DNA of 64,000 nt. It comes from Yersinia mollaretii ATCC 43969 (GTDB lineage Bacteria; Pseudomonadota; Gammaproteobacteria; Enterobacterales; Enterobacteriaceae). The position numbers were made by a program, and so were the translations under genes. The notes under the pieces were generated by a model. It did no database searches and was not told the DNA's origin. It was given only the letters and a program-made list of their open reading frames with translations. Within the stretch, counting starts at the first letter, position 1. Every line of letters starts with the position of its first letter. Below are positions 29,751-39,626 of this stretch, in pieces. The stretch is taken from the NCBI RefSeq assembly GCF_013282725.1, contig NZ_CP054043.1, positions 3,906,001 to 3,970,000 of the forward strand. The letters are read 5' to 3'.

Positions 29751-29777
29751 GTCACTCTGCGGTTACCGCAGAGTGAC
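29751..29777 (+). terminator. Perfect 12-bp stem-loop after iutA
   Basis: GTCACTCTGCGG-TTA-CCGCAGAGTGAC is a strong hairpin 51 bp after the iutA stop. A T tract is missing, so it may act with other factors or protect the mRNA 3' end. Confidence 0.55.
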
Positions 29778-29786
29778 CGAATCCCA

Positions 29787-29812
29787 ATCATCACCATCAT
29801 CATCATCATCAC
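29787..29812. repeat. CAT/ATC trinucleotide microsatellite
   Basis: Eight near-perfect ATC triplets with one ACC interruption lie in the non-coding gap after iutA. The remaining gap to 30104 is AT-rich and holds paired GGTTAAC motifs (29881-29908) but no gene that I can support. Confidence 0.8.
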
Positions 29813-30104
29813 TACTCCACTCCGTACCTCCCCCTTCCGCACTACCCCATGACCACTAACGATAAGCTTACGGCTATTTTTGGTTAACGAAATAGCTTAC
29901 TGGTTAACAGAATGGATTTTTAGTTAAAAATATGTATGCCGAAACAGGCCATTTCTCTTTTCTTTTCCTGATTTATTAATGTTTTATCATCCTCAGCCGA
30001 TACCTTGACCTCGTATACCTGACCTGCGCTAAACGCGACAGAGCCGAAGGTATTTCTGATGATTTTGACCTGTTTTACCTTTGGAAACTCACAGGAAAGG
30101 GATT

Positions 30105-32120
30105 ATGTGGTTTTACAGATTTAAACACGCTTTTATTGCCTTATTACTCCCATGGATACTCGCCGTTGCGACTCAGTTAGCAGGAAGAGCCTATCTGCTA
30201 ACTGACTATGCTGACCCTGAGTCACTGGCCGGCTTATCCACTGACGTGCAGCGTATGTTCTTGATAGGTGGGTTGTTTGATGTTCGCATCGCCAGCTTAA
30301 TGTTTGTTCCCTGTCTATTGATTGCCGGTCTGCTGGCACTCAATGAAACCAGCTTTCACCTCTGGCAGCGTTTTTGGCCTTGGTTCGCGACAATACTTGG
30401 CACACTGGTCACCCTACTCACCGTGGGAAACATTTTTTATTACGCCACTTATCAGCGACCCATTGATATCTTTATTTTCGGTTTGGTCGAAGATGATACT
30501 GTCGCGGTACTGCAAACCCTATGGAGTGACTATCCGGTAATTCGTAGCGTTATGTGCCTAATGTTATTTGTTGCCGCAGTGTTGTGGATTTTCCGCCGCT
30601 GGCAGCAAAAAATTAGCACTTGGTCTGAACAACGCAGCTGTATAGCCGTCTCTGCTATTTCCACGCTGGTTATTCTGGCGCTCAGTTTTATGGGTGTACG
30701 CGGCTCGCTGGGCACCTTCCCGCTTCGGCAGTCGGATGCTCAGATTTCAGATGTCACGTTATTGAATATGCTGACGCCAAACGGCCCGATAGCCCTGACT
30801 TGGGCATTTACCGCCCATCGGGAGTACAGCAACTTCCCGCCAGCCACTAACTCGCAGGGTGAGCAACTGCTCAGTCAGTTTTTGGCTAAGCCGACAGAGG
30901 CTAGCCTCAAGCCATTTATGGCAAAAACAGCCCCGAACCCCGTAGCGAAAAAATCCCCCCCGAACGTGGTTTTTGTCGTGATGGAGAGTATGGGATATTA
31001 CCTTGAGGGCTATGACCGCCCAGATCGTGACGTATTTGGTGCACTCAAACAGCACTGGCAAACGGACTGGCGCTTTAGCCGTTTTATCTCCGAGGGCAAT
31101 GGCACGATTGATAGCCTAAGCCGCTTCTTTGTCCGCAGCCCGAACAGCAACATTAGCCAGTCTTCCGCTCAGGGCACTGATTTTTCAAGCAATATGTTTA
31201 AGCCCTTCCTAGCGAATGGCTATAAAGTCATTTTCGTCACCTCGGGGAATGGCTCTTGGCGCAATCTGAATCAGTTCCTGCCTCACTTAGGCATCAGTGA
31301 GTTTGTTGAACAAAACGGTTTGAAAAAGCGCTATCCAGAGGCCGAAGCCAGCACTTGGGGTGTGCCTGATGAATTTATGTTCCGTTACATCGAAGAACGG
31401 TTAGCGCAGGCCGACAAAATCGGTGAGCATGTCCTGATTATGTCAATGTCGACCACTCATCACCCTCCGTTCAAAGCGCCGAATAGCTACGCGAAGACGG
31501 ATATCAAATTGACTGATGCGGAAAAACAGAGGTTGGGTAATCTGGCGAGGGGGAAACAGCTGGATGAGGTCTTCCATACCCTACGTTATACCAATGATCA
31601 GCTAGGGCAATTTATCAGTTGGGTTAAACACCAGTCATTGGGTGAACACACGATTATTGCTGCCACCGGTGACCATAATATCCGTGGAGTAGACTATCCT
31701 GACACCAGAGAACTGGCGCTTAGCCGCGCCGTTCCACTCTATCTTTATGTTCCTCAGGGCTATCGTCAAAACAGCCATTTTGACGCATCCCGAGTGGGTA
31801 GCCATAAAGATATCTGGCCTACGCTCTATCAGCTCAGCCTATCAGAAACCCCCTATTACCGAACGGGTTGCGACTTATTGGCTGAAAAACCGGATGCTCT
31901 CTGGTGTCAGGGCTATAACCCCGAATTGATGATCACCCCGCAAGGGAGTTTCACTTTAACGGGTAAAGGAGAGTTCTATCCATGGGCTGATAAAGAGGGG
32001 CTATTACTGGGAGCCGTTCAGCCGATGGACCCTGAACAGGAAAAAACATTTAACCGCTGGCAGGCATTTACCCCACTCCTGTCATGGCAACTCAATAAGC
32101 AGGTTCAGGAGCGCAAATAA
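30105..32120 (+). CDS. Membrane-anchored LtaS/OpgB-type sulfatase-fold transferase
   Basis: 671 aa. Five hydrophobic helices in the first 215 residues precede a periplasmic alkaline-phosphatase/sulfatase domain. Visible motifs are PPNVVFVVMESMGYYLEG (metal-binding E), SEGNGTIDSLSRFF (likely nucleophile T), SMSTTHHPPF and GDHNIRGVDYP (metal-binding D and H). These place it with lipoteichoic-acid-synthase-like phosphoglycerol or phosphoethanolamine transferases of the envelope. The substrate is unknown. The ATG at 30105 has AGGAAAGG just upstream, so an earlier in-frame start is unlikely. Monocistronic. Confidence 0.85.
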   Translation: MWFYRFKHAFIALLLPWILAVATQLAGRAYLLTDYADPESLAGLSTDVQRMFLIGGLFDVRIASLMFVPCLLIAGLLALNETSFHLWQRFWPWFATILGTLVTLLTVGNIFYYATYQRPIDIFIFGLVEDDTVAVLQTLWSDYPVIRSVMCLMLFVAAVLWIFRRWQQKISTWSEQRSCIAVSAISTLVILALSFMGVRGSLGTFPLRQSDAQISDVTLLNMLTPNGPIALTWAFTAHREYSNFPPATNSQGEQLLSQFLAKPTEASLKPFMAKTAPNPVAKKSPPNVVFVVMESMGYYLEGYDRPDRDVFGALKQHWQTDWRFSRFISEGNGTIDSLSRFFVRSPNSNISQSSAQGTDFSSNMFKPFLANGYKVIFVTSGNGSWRNLNQFLPHLGISEFVEQNGLKKRYPEAEASTWGVPDEFMFRYIEERLAQADKIGEHVLIMSMSTTHHPPFKAPNSYAKTDIKLTDAEKQRLGNLARGKQLDEVFHTLRYTNDQLGQFISWVKHQSLGEHTIIAATGDHNIRGVDYPDTRELALSRAVPLYLYVPQGYRQNSHFDASRVGSHKDIWPTLYQLSLSETPYYRTGCDLLAEKPDALWCQGYNPELMITPQGSFTLTGKGEFYPWADKEGLLLGAVQPMDPEQEKTFNRWQAFTPLLSWQLNKQVQERK

Positions 32121-32143
32121 CAGCAATAATAAATTGTCGTGAT

Positions 32144-32179
32144 GATGGCAATAATGTTTCTATCCGCATTATTGCCATC
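32144..32179. terminator. Perfect 13-bp hairpin between convergent genes
   Basis: GATGGCAATAATG and CATTATTGCCATC pair perfectly around a 10-nt loop, exactly in the gap between the sulfatase-fold gene and the end of the T6SS cluster. Position suggests a bidirectional terminator. Confidence 0.65.
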
Positions 32180-32182
32180 GAA

Positions 32183-33613
32183 TCACTTCAGGGCGCCGCT
32201 AGCGGACTGTGATGTCATTTCAGGTAATGTCAGCAACGCATATCGGTTCAACAATTGAGCAAACCGACTGTCTATCTGTTGGCGCAGTGCCGAAGGCGGG
32301 GTTTGCCCAGACTGCGACTGTACCTGATACTGCCGCAGCAACTCTTCCAGCGGTAATGTCTGTGCCAGCGGTTGTTGAATCGCAAAGACAACAGATTTCA
32401 GCTCCGAGACCGTCATGTAGCGCCCCTTTTTCTCATCCAACCCATTTAGGCGATCGGCCAGTTGCCGTAAGCGCTCTTGCGCCAGTGCATAGTGTTTCAA
32501 CTCCCCCAGCGGGGCGGCTCCAGCCTCTCGTTGTTGCTGCCACAATGTACTCAAACGCTTAACGTCTTGGCTGGCGGGCCACAATTGTTGTGCTTGTGAT
32601 AACAGTGCATCACCCCGTATTTGCGCCCATAACGGCGGCAATATCGCCAATTGTTCTAACTGTGAGCCACTGGCTTGCAGCACGGGTTCAGCCAAACGTC
32701 CCAATTCGGTATCTGAGGTCTGCTTTTGCAGTTCATTGATTGATTTAGCCGTCAGCAGTGTGGGTAAAGGGCTGGCATTGGCGAGTAACGCCTCCCGCAA
32801 CGGATCGGATGAGAGTGACTGCCAGATAGCAAAACCGCCCGTCATCAGCACCGCCATCAACAATAACCCGGCAACAAAACCGTGCCCGGCTTTCCAGCGC
32901 GGAGGGGGTGGCGGCTCAGGTGGAGCGAAAGCCACCTGCACACTCGGCGGAGCCGGTTCGTTAACAATATAGACCAGCGGAGCACTGGCTGTGATCGGCG
33001 CGAAGGTGGGTTGTGATTGTTGCTGTGGTTCCGAGCGCGCAGCGTGCCGTATTGGCACAATCAATCGGTCGGGTGTATCAGCGCCCGCTTCGGCACTCTC
33101 CAGCCGCAATGCGGCGTTATGCAACATGAGACGAACACCGTCCAGTTTACTCAGATGCTTGAGTTCCAGTGTTTGCAGTTGCGTGCAGAGTTGTTCCAGC
33201 GCCTGTTCAGCACGGTAAACCAGCGCCAGATCACCGTAGCACAGGGTCATGGTGCGCCAGACCTGTTGCAATCGGTCACTCAACCAAGCCAATAACTCCA
33301 CCCGTGCATGGGTTTGCGGCGGCCACAAGGTGCTCCATTGATGAGAGAGCAATCCCGCCAGCAGTTCCAGTCCCTCACATAACCCGGACAGCCCAGCAAT
33401 GTGCGTCCGAGCCAGTGTAAAATCAACTGTGGTCTGTAGCTCAACCCCATTCTGGCGAAACAGTGCGAGGCAAAGCTGCTCGACCCGTGCCCAATCAACA
33501 TCCGGGCGGGCGGGATGATGTAATTTACCGATTTCGTTACGTAAGGCGCTAAATTCAGCAAAATGGCGGGGATCTGTCCCTGTTTTCAGGTGGTGTTCAG
33601 GTAAGAGTGTCAT
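32183..33613 (-). CDS. T6SS ImpA_N/VasL-like TssA-family protein
   Basis: 476 aa. An ImpA_N domain lies at the N-terminus (about 15-130) and a proline-rich linker (PPEPPPPPRWK) follows. One membrane helix comes next (GFVAGLLLMAVLMTGGFAIW, near 255), then a C-terminal VasL-type domain. Such TssA-like proteins with a membrane helix are accessory T6SS factors, distinct from the core TssA encoded at 38-39.6 kb. Last gene of the cluster, after a 120-bp gap. Confidence 0.82.
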   Translation of the reverse strand: MTLLPEHHLKTGTDPRHFAEFSALRNEIGKLHHPARPDVDWARVEQLCLALFRQNGVELQTTVDFTLARTHIAGLSGLCEGLELLAGLLSHQWSTLWPPQTHARVELLAWLSDRLQQVWRTMTLCYGDLALVYRAEQALEQLCTQLQTLELKHLSKLDGVRLMLHNAALRLESAEAGADTPDRLIVPIRHAARSEPQQQSQPTFAPITASAPLVYIVNEPAPPSVQVAFAPPEPPPPPRWKAGHGFVAGLLLMAVLMTGGFAIWQSLSSDPLREALLANASPLPTLLTAKSINELQKQTSDTELGRLAEPVLQASGSQLEQLAILPPLWAQIRGDALLSQAQQLWPASQDVKRLSTLWQQQREAGAAPLGELKHYALAQERLRQLADRLNGLDEKKGRYMTVSELKSVVFAIQQPLAQTLPLEELLRQYQVQSQSGQTPPSALRQQIDSRFAQLLNRYALLTLPEMTSQSASGALK

Positions 33614-33733
33614 GGTAATAACTCAAAAAAGGTAAAAGTATCCGATGGTCAGTACAATGACACTCGGGGATCACGATACTGTGGCTATCTGGGGTATCGA
33701 AGTCATGCCCCGCCTAGTATCTGTCGATTATAT

Positions 33734-34150
33734 TCAGTGAGTCATTTCTCTTCCTGTAGACCTGTCCAAGCATCGCTCTGTAACAGGTTCCCAATACGCA
33801 TTGAGATCCTTACTGTTTGCGCATTGTACCCTCACATCCGGTGGTTGAGAAACCGCAGATAATACAGGACTGTTGGCCTTTCGTTCGTGCATCGGTCTCC
33901 CACTTTCCGCTGTTCTTGTTCCGTTCTCTTTGTTCTCAGAACGTGACTTTTCTTTTTTAACCGGGGTTGGCGTTGCATCCTGGCCAACATAATCAACCTG
34001 CCGACTTCGACCACCATGACAGTGATACTCACCCGTTTTACGGTTATTATGGCAGCCCTCTGCATTGGTTCGCCCAGAATGTGCCATTGATGGCGTGTTG
34101 ATAATGACACTGAGCAGTAGCGCCAGCCTGATGCTGGTGTGCAGTTTCAT
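33734..34150 (-). CDS. Secreted YHYH-type small protein in the T6SS cluster
   Basis: 138 aa with a signal peptide ending SMA-HSG. A short conserved motif follows ([13 protein letters not shown]...GEYHCHGG), the YHYH domain seen in small exported proteins of unknown function. The remainder is polar and lysine/glutamate-rich, with two late cysteines. The role in secretion is unknown. It has the same orientation as tssE and follows it by 68 bp. Confidence 0.72.
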   Translation of the reverse strand: MKLHTSIRLALLLSVIINTPSMAHSGRTNAEGCHNNRKTGEYHCHGGRSRQVDYVGQDATPTPVKKEKSRSENKENGTRTAESGRPMHERKANSPVLSAVSQPPDVRVQCANSKDLNAYWEPVTERCLDRSTGREMTH

Positions 34151-34218
34151 CGAAATATCCTTATCAGAAACAGAAATAAAGAGTGGGGACTCCAGAGTCC
34201 AGAACCCGATAATGCACT

Positions 34219-34659
34219 TCAGATTCCCATTGTTTTATCAAGATACTGCTGTTTAAGATGACGAATCAACACCCGACCTTCCGGCATAAACGCCGTGCCA
34301 AAATGCACCAGTCCGAGCTCTTTCAGCTCGGCATCAATTCCATATTCCAAATGCCCCGGAGTGGATTGTGCCAGCAGCACAACATTCAGACTTTTCAGTC
34401 GTGGCTCATATTTCAACAGCGTATTAGAGAGCGTGGTTTGCAGTGAGTGTGCGGTGCCAGGCATCCCCTGTAGAATTTTGCTCATGTCCGGCAGGCCGTA
34501 ATCGGGTAAATGGCTGAGTGTACCGGCACGACAATTAAGAATGCGCTGCATATTATCGAGCACCGACAGCACCGCCTGATTAGCTTCACTCACCAGATGG
34601 AGATCGAGTTCACCGGCGACATTGCCGAATAGCATTTCATAGAGAGAGGGCTGAGCCAT
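34219..34659 (-). CDS. tssE: T6SS baseplate subunit TssE (gp25-like)
   Basis: 146 aa. It has the gp25/lysozyme-like fold features [19 protein letters not shown] and a [16 protein letters not shown] segment containing the conserved E-x-R pair. A sheath initiator at the baseplate wedge. It starts 1 nt after the tssJ stop. Confidence 0.93.
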   Translation of the reverse strand: MAQPSLYEMLFGNVAGELDLHLVSEANQAVLSVLDNMQRILNCRAGTLSHLPDYGLPDMSKILQGMPGTAHSLQTTLSNTLLKYEPRLKSLNVVLLAQSTPGHLEYGIDAELKELGLVHFGTAFMPEGRVLIRHLKQQYLDKTMGI

Positions 34660-34660
34660 A

Positions 34661-35203
34661 TTACTTACCCTTTAGGGGTAACAGCGTCATCCCATGATTA
34701 TTCAGTTCAATCTGGCGAGCCTTATCGGGGTCGAGGTCGTCACGACTCAGCACCACCCGCCAAGTGTTGTTGGTGATATCGGGTGCCAGAAACATGCCCG
34801 CCACCGCCACATATTGCGCTTTTTCATCCAACGGCACGTCGATGGTCACCGCAGCTCCGGGGCGAATACGGATATCTTTTTCGGCAACCAGATCGGCTTT
34901 GATAGCTTGGCTGTCTTCGGCAAATAAAGAGGGATAATCGGTGCCATCAAATGTTTTGCGATCCTGTAGCTGATAGATACGCACCACCGTGGCCAGTGGG
35001 GCACCCGTTGCGTTGTTGTTTACCGCGTCCCGCGCCTGTATGTCCAGATGCAGTGTTTTCACCTGCTTATAAAAAATGGATTTTGTTACGGCGACAGTGC
35101 CGTCACTCACTTTCTGGGTCAGTCCACATCCGCTCAGGATGGATATCATGACCAACATCAGTAATGCAAAATGTGTTTTACCAGCGGTAATCGCCATATT
35201 CAT
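34661..35203 (-). CDS. tssJ: T6SS outer-membrane lipoprotein TssJ
   Basis: 180 aa with a lipoprotein signal (ISILSGC) and a transthyretin-like beta-sandwich typical of TssJ/VasD (VVRIYQLQDRKTFDGTDY, YVAVAGMFL). It anchors the TssLM membrane complex to the outer membrane. The start overlaps the tssG end by 26 nt. Confidence 0.93.
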   Translation of the reverse strand: MNMAITAGKTHFALLMLVMISILSGCGLTQKVSDGTVAVTKSIFYKQVKTLHLDIQARDAVNNNATGAPLATVVRIYQLQDRKTFDGTDYPSLFAEDSQAIKADLVAEKDIRIRPGAAVTIDVPLDEKAQYVAVAGMFLAPDITNNTWRVVLSRDDLDPDKARQIELNNHGMTLLPLKGK

Positions 35204-36275
35204 CGGTTTCCCTTCGGTGAAAATTTTCCTGAACGCGCTGATAGCGGCCCAGATTAATTGTGATCATGTCGGTGTGGGTCGGTGTCAGTGACGTGTTGCA
35301 CTGTGTGCGCATCACGGCGGTTCTGCCTAACAGGATCCCCGTGCTTTTCGGCTGGCAGGAGAGTTGCGCATCGGGCAGCAGCGCGCGTAACACCGACAGT
35401 TGTAAACGCACATGCAACCGCGACCCCAGATACACATGCAATAACGCCATCAAATCCGAGTGTAACTGCCCTCCGGGCAACCACTCTCTGGCTTCATCGG
35501 GGTTATCCGTTTTTAATTGCAGTAATACCTGACTGTTAACATCCACCGCGTGACTGCCCATCACTGGGCTGTTGTTCATGCTGACCGGGTGGCACGCACT
35601 CATGACCAGTGGATTGCGCAAAGGTATACGGCAGCGGTCATGGGCTATCACGTGGGCATCGGTTTCTGGAGCCAGCAACTGAACCAGCGCAATAATGCCT
35701 TCGCTGGTCCGTGTGGGCAGGCGCATCATGCCGGTTAGCGCCAGAAAGCGGGATACCGGGGTGGCGATATTCTTTGCACATCCCTCAATGCCCAGACCAC
35801 AGAGGCTCAACAGATACTGAGAGGTTTTATCGGTACCACCGGGCGAAAAACTGGCCGGATAAGAGTATTTACGCCAGATGCGATAGTACTGCGTGATCAA
35901 TCGGTGATTAAAGATATCCAGAAAGTCACTGACTGCCTCATGCCCTTCCCGGCGCTGAGTAATATCGTCGATATACGCAGTGGGCAGCGGCGATTCCACC
36001 CCATACAGCCCCATAAAGGTGGTACGGATGGTCGGCGGGAGATGTGAATGCTCGGGGATTTCCACCCGCTTAAATTCACTGGCCGGAAACCCCATCCCCG
36101 GATGGGGACGAAAACGCACCGGGTCATGCCTGACCTGCCAGTGGCTGCCCAATGGGGGGGCACTCGGCTGGCTTTGCTCCAGTAACTGGCAGAAGCGATA
36201 AAACTGGGTATACGGCAGTTTATCGTGTAGCTGTTCGATTAGCCGGGCAGACGCTGATTGTGATTCTCTTTCCAT
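35178..36275 (-). CDS. tssG: T6SS baseplate subunit TssG
   Basis: 365 aa TssG/ImpH family wedge protein. It has the N-terminal YTQFYRFCQLLEQS and PVRFRPHPGMGFPASEF, and a mid-protein FNHRLITQYYRIWRKY segment. ATG 36275 has a better placed GGGA than ATG 36284. It overlaps the tssF end by 37 nt. Confidence 0.93.
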   Translation of the reverse strand: MERESQSASARLIEQLHDKLPYTQFYRFCQLLEQSQPSAPPLGSHWQVRHDPVRFRPHPGMGFPASEFKRVEIPEHSHLPPTIRTTFMGLYGVESPLPTAYIDDITQRREGHEAVSDFLDIFNHRLITQYYRIWRKYSYPASFSPGGTDKTSQYLLSLCGLGIEGCAKNIATPVSRFLALTGMMRLPTRTSEGIIALVQLLAPETDAHVIAHDRCRIPLRNPLVMSACHPVSMNNSPVMGSHAVDVNSQVLLQLKTDNPDEAREWLPGGQLHSDLMALLHVYLGSRLHVRLQLSVLRALLPDAQLSCQPKSTGILLGRTAVMRTQCNTSLTPTHTDMITINLGRYQRVQENFHRRETDEYGDYRW

Positions 36276-38002
36276 CGGATACATTTCCCGGCAGGCTGGA
36301 CGATAAGGGTGAGCTGATTAAACAGATGGATGTCAGCGTAAAGGGCAAAGAAGCGGTTGAGCATCTCCCCGAACAGATGAATATCGCCTTCACCGGTAAA
36401 ACCGTTGCCATCCAGTGTCACTTCAATGTCGATGCCCCGCAGCAGAAAGCCCTTTTCAAAACGCTGAATCTGGTGGTGCTGCACCTGCTGAATGGCGTCA
36501 AGACGTCGGTTATTCAGTTCATCCCCCTGCCAGTTGTAGAGTTCCAGCGTCCCACGCAGCACTTGTGCGCTGCTCATCAGGTTGAGGTAGCTTGAACCCA
36601 GATGGCTCAATACCCGCCACTGGAAGTGATCTTCAGCCGGGGGATAAGACGGCAGCGTCGGCTTGCAGAGATTGCGCACTTTCAGTGGCGTCTGTAACAC
36701 CGCTTCGCAGCGGTCCAACAGCGTGCTTTGTAACGCTTTGCGCGGTAGCTGCCCATTAGTGCCGGTAATTTTCAGTGATACCGCCTCACGGGTAAACAGT
36801 CGATCCGCTTCCCACTGCTGACCCCCGAGGATCAGCCAGGTATCGTGCAGCCCGGTCACCCCCCGTTTTACGCGGGTATGGAAGTAGCGCTCTGGCGCAT
36901 GGCGTCTCTGCATCCCGCCGCGATGGCGAAAACTGGTAAAGGGAACATAGGTGGCATCGGATGTCCGCTGTGAGCCGGTCACCGCGTCCACGGAGTAGAT
37001 TTCAGTGTGCCCATCCTGCAAACGGCGCGGACGCAGCATATATTCACTTTCCAACCCATTGATGGTCAGCGGGTCAGCTTCCAGCGAGAACAGGTTAACC
37101 ACGGGCACACAATGCAGATGCAGCGCGTCATCCCTGACCGGCAGGTCACTTTGCCACTGGCAGTCAAACACCACCTCAATATCAAACCAGGCCATCCCCG
37201 CTGGCAGCGTCACGGTTTCCAGCCCATTCAGATGCACGAACATAAACTTTTCGCGGAAGGTGAAATATTCCAGCAATAGCTGATAGCCGCTGAAGGCGCT
37301 TTCGCCTTTGGGCCACAGCAGATCTTCGTCTGCAAAGCCGCCGGGTGAAAACCAGCCATCCAGTTTTATCCGATCAGCCTGATTGGGCAGACGTAAATAG
37401 AGCGCGGCCTGACGCCGGGTCAGTGCCAGATGTAATGCATTACTGACTGGCGCATCCCCCGCCAGATAAAAACAGAGACGACGTAAGTCCACTTGCGACC
37501 AGTCGGCTTGTGGGCTACAGGCCAGGCGCAGGCGCAGCACCGAGCGGCCGTCCGGTTCAGTTGCCATCACCACGGTTGAGACAGCGAGTGGGTTGAGTAC
37601 CATATCGCGAGTGGTTCGGTACTGGCAGACGGTGTTTTTCGGCCCGATGGGGCGGGAATAGACTTCCATACCTGCGGGCACGGTTTCGGCCACTTTCATC
37701 GCTGGGACATCGGGGGTCAGCGAAACAATGGAGAGTGAGGGAATGGTACGCAGATAGTGCGGCCACAACATGCTGACCAGCCCCTCGGTGAACTCCGGCA
37801 GATCATCATCAATCTTTTCGCGTAACCGCCCCATGGAGAAGGCAAAACCTTCAAACAGGCGTTCCACGTAAGGATCAGGCGTACCGGGTTTATCCAGATC
37901 TAACATGGCCGCCCGGTCAGGGTGAGTTTGGGCAAATTCTTTAGCTGCATCGCGCAGATAGCGCATTTCGGCGTCGTAATAACGCAGGGTAAGGTCTTTC
38001 AT
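36239..38002 (-). CDS. tssF: T6SS baseplate subunit TssF
   Basis: 587 aa TssF/ImpG family. It starts MKDLTLRYYDAEMRYLRDAAKEFA and has the conserved DPYVERLFEGFAFSMGRLREKIDDDLPEFTEGL-type opening, given here only as its ends DPYVERL and PEFTEGL. It forms the baseplate wedge with TssG, TssE and TssK. 31 bp separate it from tssA. Confidence 0.94.
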   Translation of the reverse strand: MKDLTLRYYDAEMRYLRDAAKEFAQTHPDRAAMLDLDKPGTPDPYVERLFEGFAFSMGRLREKIDDDLPEFTEGLVSMLWPHYLRTIPSLSIVSLTPDVPAMKVAETVPAGMEVYSRPIGPKNTVCQYRTTRDMVLNPLAVSTVVMATEPDGRSVLRLRLACSPQADWSQVDLRRLCFYLAGDAPVSNALHLALTRRQAALYLRLPNQADRIKLDGWFSPGGFADEDLLWPKGESAFSGYQLLLEYFTFREKFMFVHLNGLETVTLPAGMAWFDIEVVFDCQWQSDLPVRDDALHLHCVPVVNLFSLEADPLTINGLESEYMLRPRRLQDGHTEIYSVDAVTGSQRTSDATYVPFTSFRHRGGMQRRHAPERYFHTRVKRGVTGLHDTWLILGGQQWEADRLFTREAVSLKITGTNGQLPRKALQSTLLDRCEAVLQTPLKVRNLCKPTLPSYPPAEDHFQWRVLSHLGSSYLNLMSSAQVLRGTLELYNWQGDELNNRRLDAIQQVQHHQIQRFEKGFLLRGIDIEVTLDGNGFTGEGDIHLFGEMLNRFFALYADIHLFNQLTLIVQPAGKCIRWKENHNQRLPG

Positions 38003-38033
38003 GGTTTTCTTTTTATCAGGATAGGGTTATCGA

Positions 38034-39626
38034 TTAACCACACAGCACCGCAGCCCGTGCTGGGTCGAGGGCAACTAATCCGGCGAGCAGGTTTTCCATC
38101 TCACTATGCAGGCGTGATTTGTCCGACTCGGTCCGGCTGGCTTTCATCCGCATCAATTTCAGGCGGCGGGCCTTCACTTCAAACAGCAGCTCTGGCTCCC
38201 ATTGGGTGAGCGTCATCAAGGTCGCGTTCCCCTCCAGTTCACCCAGCAAATGCAGCGCCATGTCATTTTTGCCGTATTGTTCGGCGACCCGCGCCATCAG
38301 CAGGCGGATCAGCCACTGGTGGCGGGCCGTGCGAGCTCCCGGACGGTTCTGTAGCCAGTTCAGCGCCGCTTCTACGCCTTCGCTGTCGGCCTGCGCCAGC
38401 GCTTCCGGCTCCAGTTGCAGAATATCGTCATCGCCCGCCGCGCTGGCGGAAGCGGCGGGTTCACCGCCCCAACTTTCTGCTGCCATGACGTGCTGGTTTA
38501 TCCAGTGCAGGGTCACCTCATCAGCGAAAGGCGTGCCATCACTGAATGCCAAATCTTCCAGCCCCGACAGGCGGGTCAGCAGGCCATTCAGATCCTGCTT
38601 AATGATGTCAGCCCAACGCTCATAGGGCGCACCTGTTTTCATCAGTGCCTGATGGGTATACCACTGGAGATCCAGCCACAGGTGATTGACGCCCTGTGCA
38701 AACAGGATGTCGGTTTGCTCCAGCAGTTCTAGCCAGCTCTGTTGGAGGTAGAGACGTTTCAGCAGGGCTCGGTTCTCCGGCTTTGGCGGAGCCAGACGGG
38801 TACATCCATCGGCGGCTAACGGCGGCAGTTCATGCAGTGTGTCCAGACGAATACTTTTCATCAGATGATGGCCGGACAGCCAGCCGTTGGGTTGGTCGCG
38901 CAAATATTTTGCCAGTAGTTTTGCCTGATCGAGGAGATCACGCCCGGAGCTGACCGTTTTCAACGCAGGCGCATCCGATGCCGAGTGGCGAGAGGGGCTG
39001 CTATTTTGTGGAATGACGGCGTCAGGGCCGCCGGACTGCATCAGTCGGTTTTCCAATGCCGCATAAAGGCCGCCAAACTGAGGACGGGTCGACTCATCCC
39101 AGCCGCCAACACTAACACTCTCTTCGGTTAACGCCAGCGCACCGACAATGCGCTCAAAGTCAGCTTTTGCGACCTCCGGGTAGAGTGACAGGCTGTCCAG
39201 CACCCGGCTACCCGCCAGCCACTCCAGTGCCAGTTTGCGACTGTTGCCACGTTGCGGATGCAGCGCATCGCCAAAACGTTGAACTAAGCCGGCCAGCAGC
39301 GCTAAGCCGTCCGCCAACCCGCTTTCGCCATCAATGTGCAGCCGCGCCCAGATATAGTAGGTCGCGATGCGCACATCCTTGCACGTCGCAGTCAGCAGTT
39401 TCTCCGCCAGCGCACAGACCAAACTGGTGTCTGCACCGGACAGTTTGTTGACCTCTTCGCGCATCTGCTGGAAGTCATCGTCATAGCCGGGGTCATCACC
39501 CACAGGCAAATCTGGTGCAATGGGGACCAGCCATTTTTCCCACAGTGCGATCTGCTGCTGTGCCTGTTGCGAAAGCGCCTGCTGTTCGGCATGGCAGGCG
39601 TTGAGTAAGGTGTGCAACGTGGCCAT
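38034..39626 (-). CDS. tssA: T6SS cap/assembly protein TssA
   Basis: 530 aa with an ImpA_N domain in the N-terminal third (RIATYYIWARLHIDGESGLADG) and a long helical C-terminal domain. TssA primes and caps the growing tail tube. The stop overlaps nothing downstream, while its start codon overlaps the tssM stop by 1 nt. Confidence 0.9.
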   Translation of the reverse strand: MATLHTLLNACHAEQQALSQQAQQQIALWEKWLVPIAPDLPVGDDPGYDDDFQQMREEVNKLSGADTSLVCALAEKLLTATCKDVRIATYYIWARLHIDGESGLADGLALLAGLVQRFGDALHPQRGNSRKLALEWLAGSRVLDSLSLYPEVAKADFERIVGALALTEESVSVGGWDESTRPQFGGLYAALENRLMQSGGPDAVIPQNSSPSRHSASDAPALKTVSSGRDLLDQAKLLAKYLRDQPNGWLSGHHLMKSIRLDTLHELPPLAADGCTRLAPPKPENRALLKRLYLQQSWLELLEQTDILFAQGVNHLWLDLQWYTHQALMKTGAPYERWADIIKQDLNGLLTRLSGLEDLAFSDGTPFADEVTLHWINQHVMAAESWGGEPAASASAAGDDDILQLEPEALAQADSEGVEAALNWLQNRPGARTARHQWLIRLLMARVAEQYGKNDMALHLLGELEGNATLMTLTQWEPELLFEVKARRLKLMRMKASRTESDKSRLHSEMENLLAGLVALDPARAAVLCG

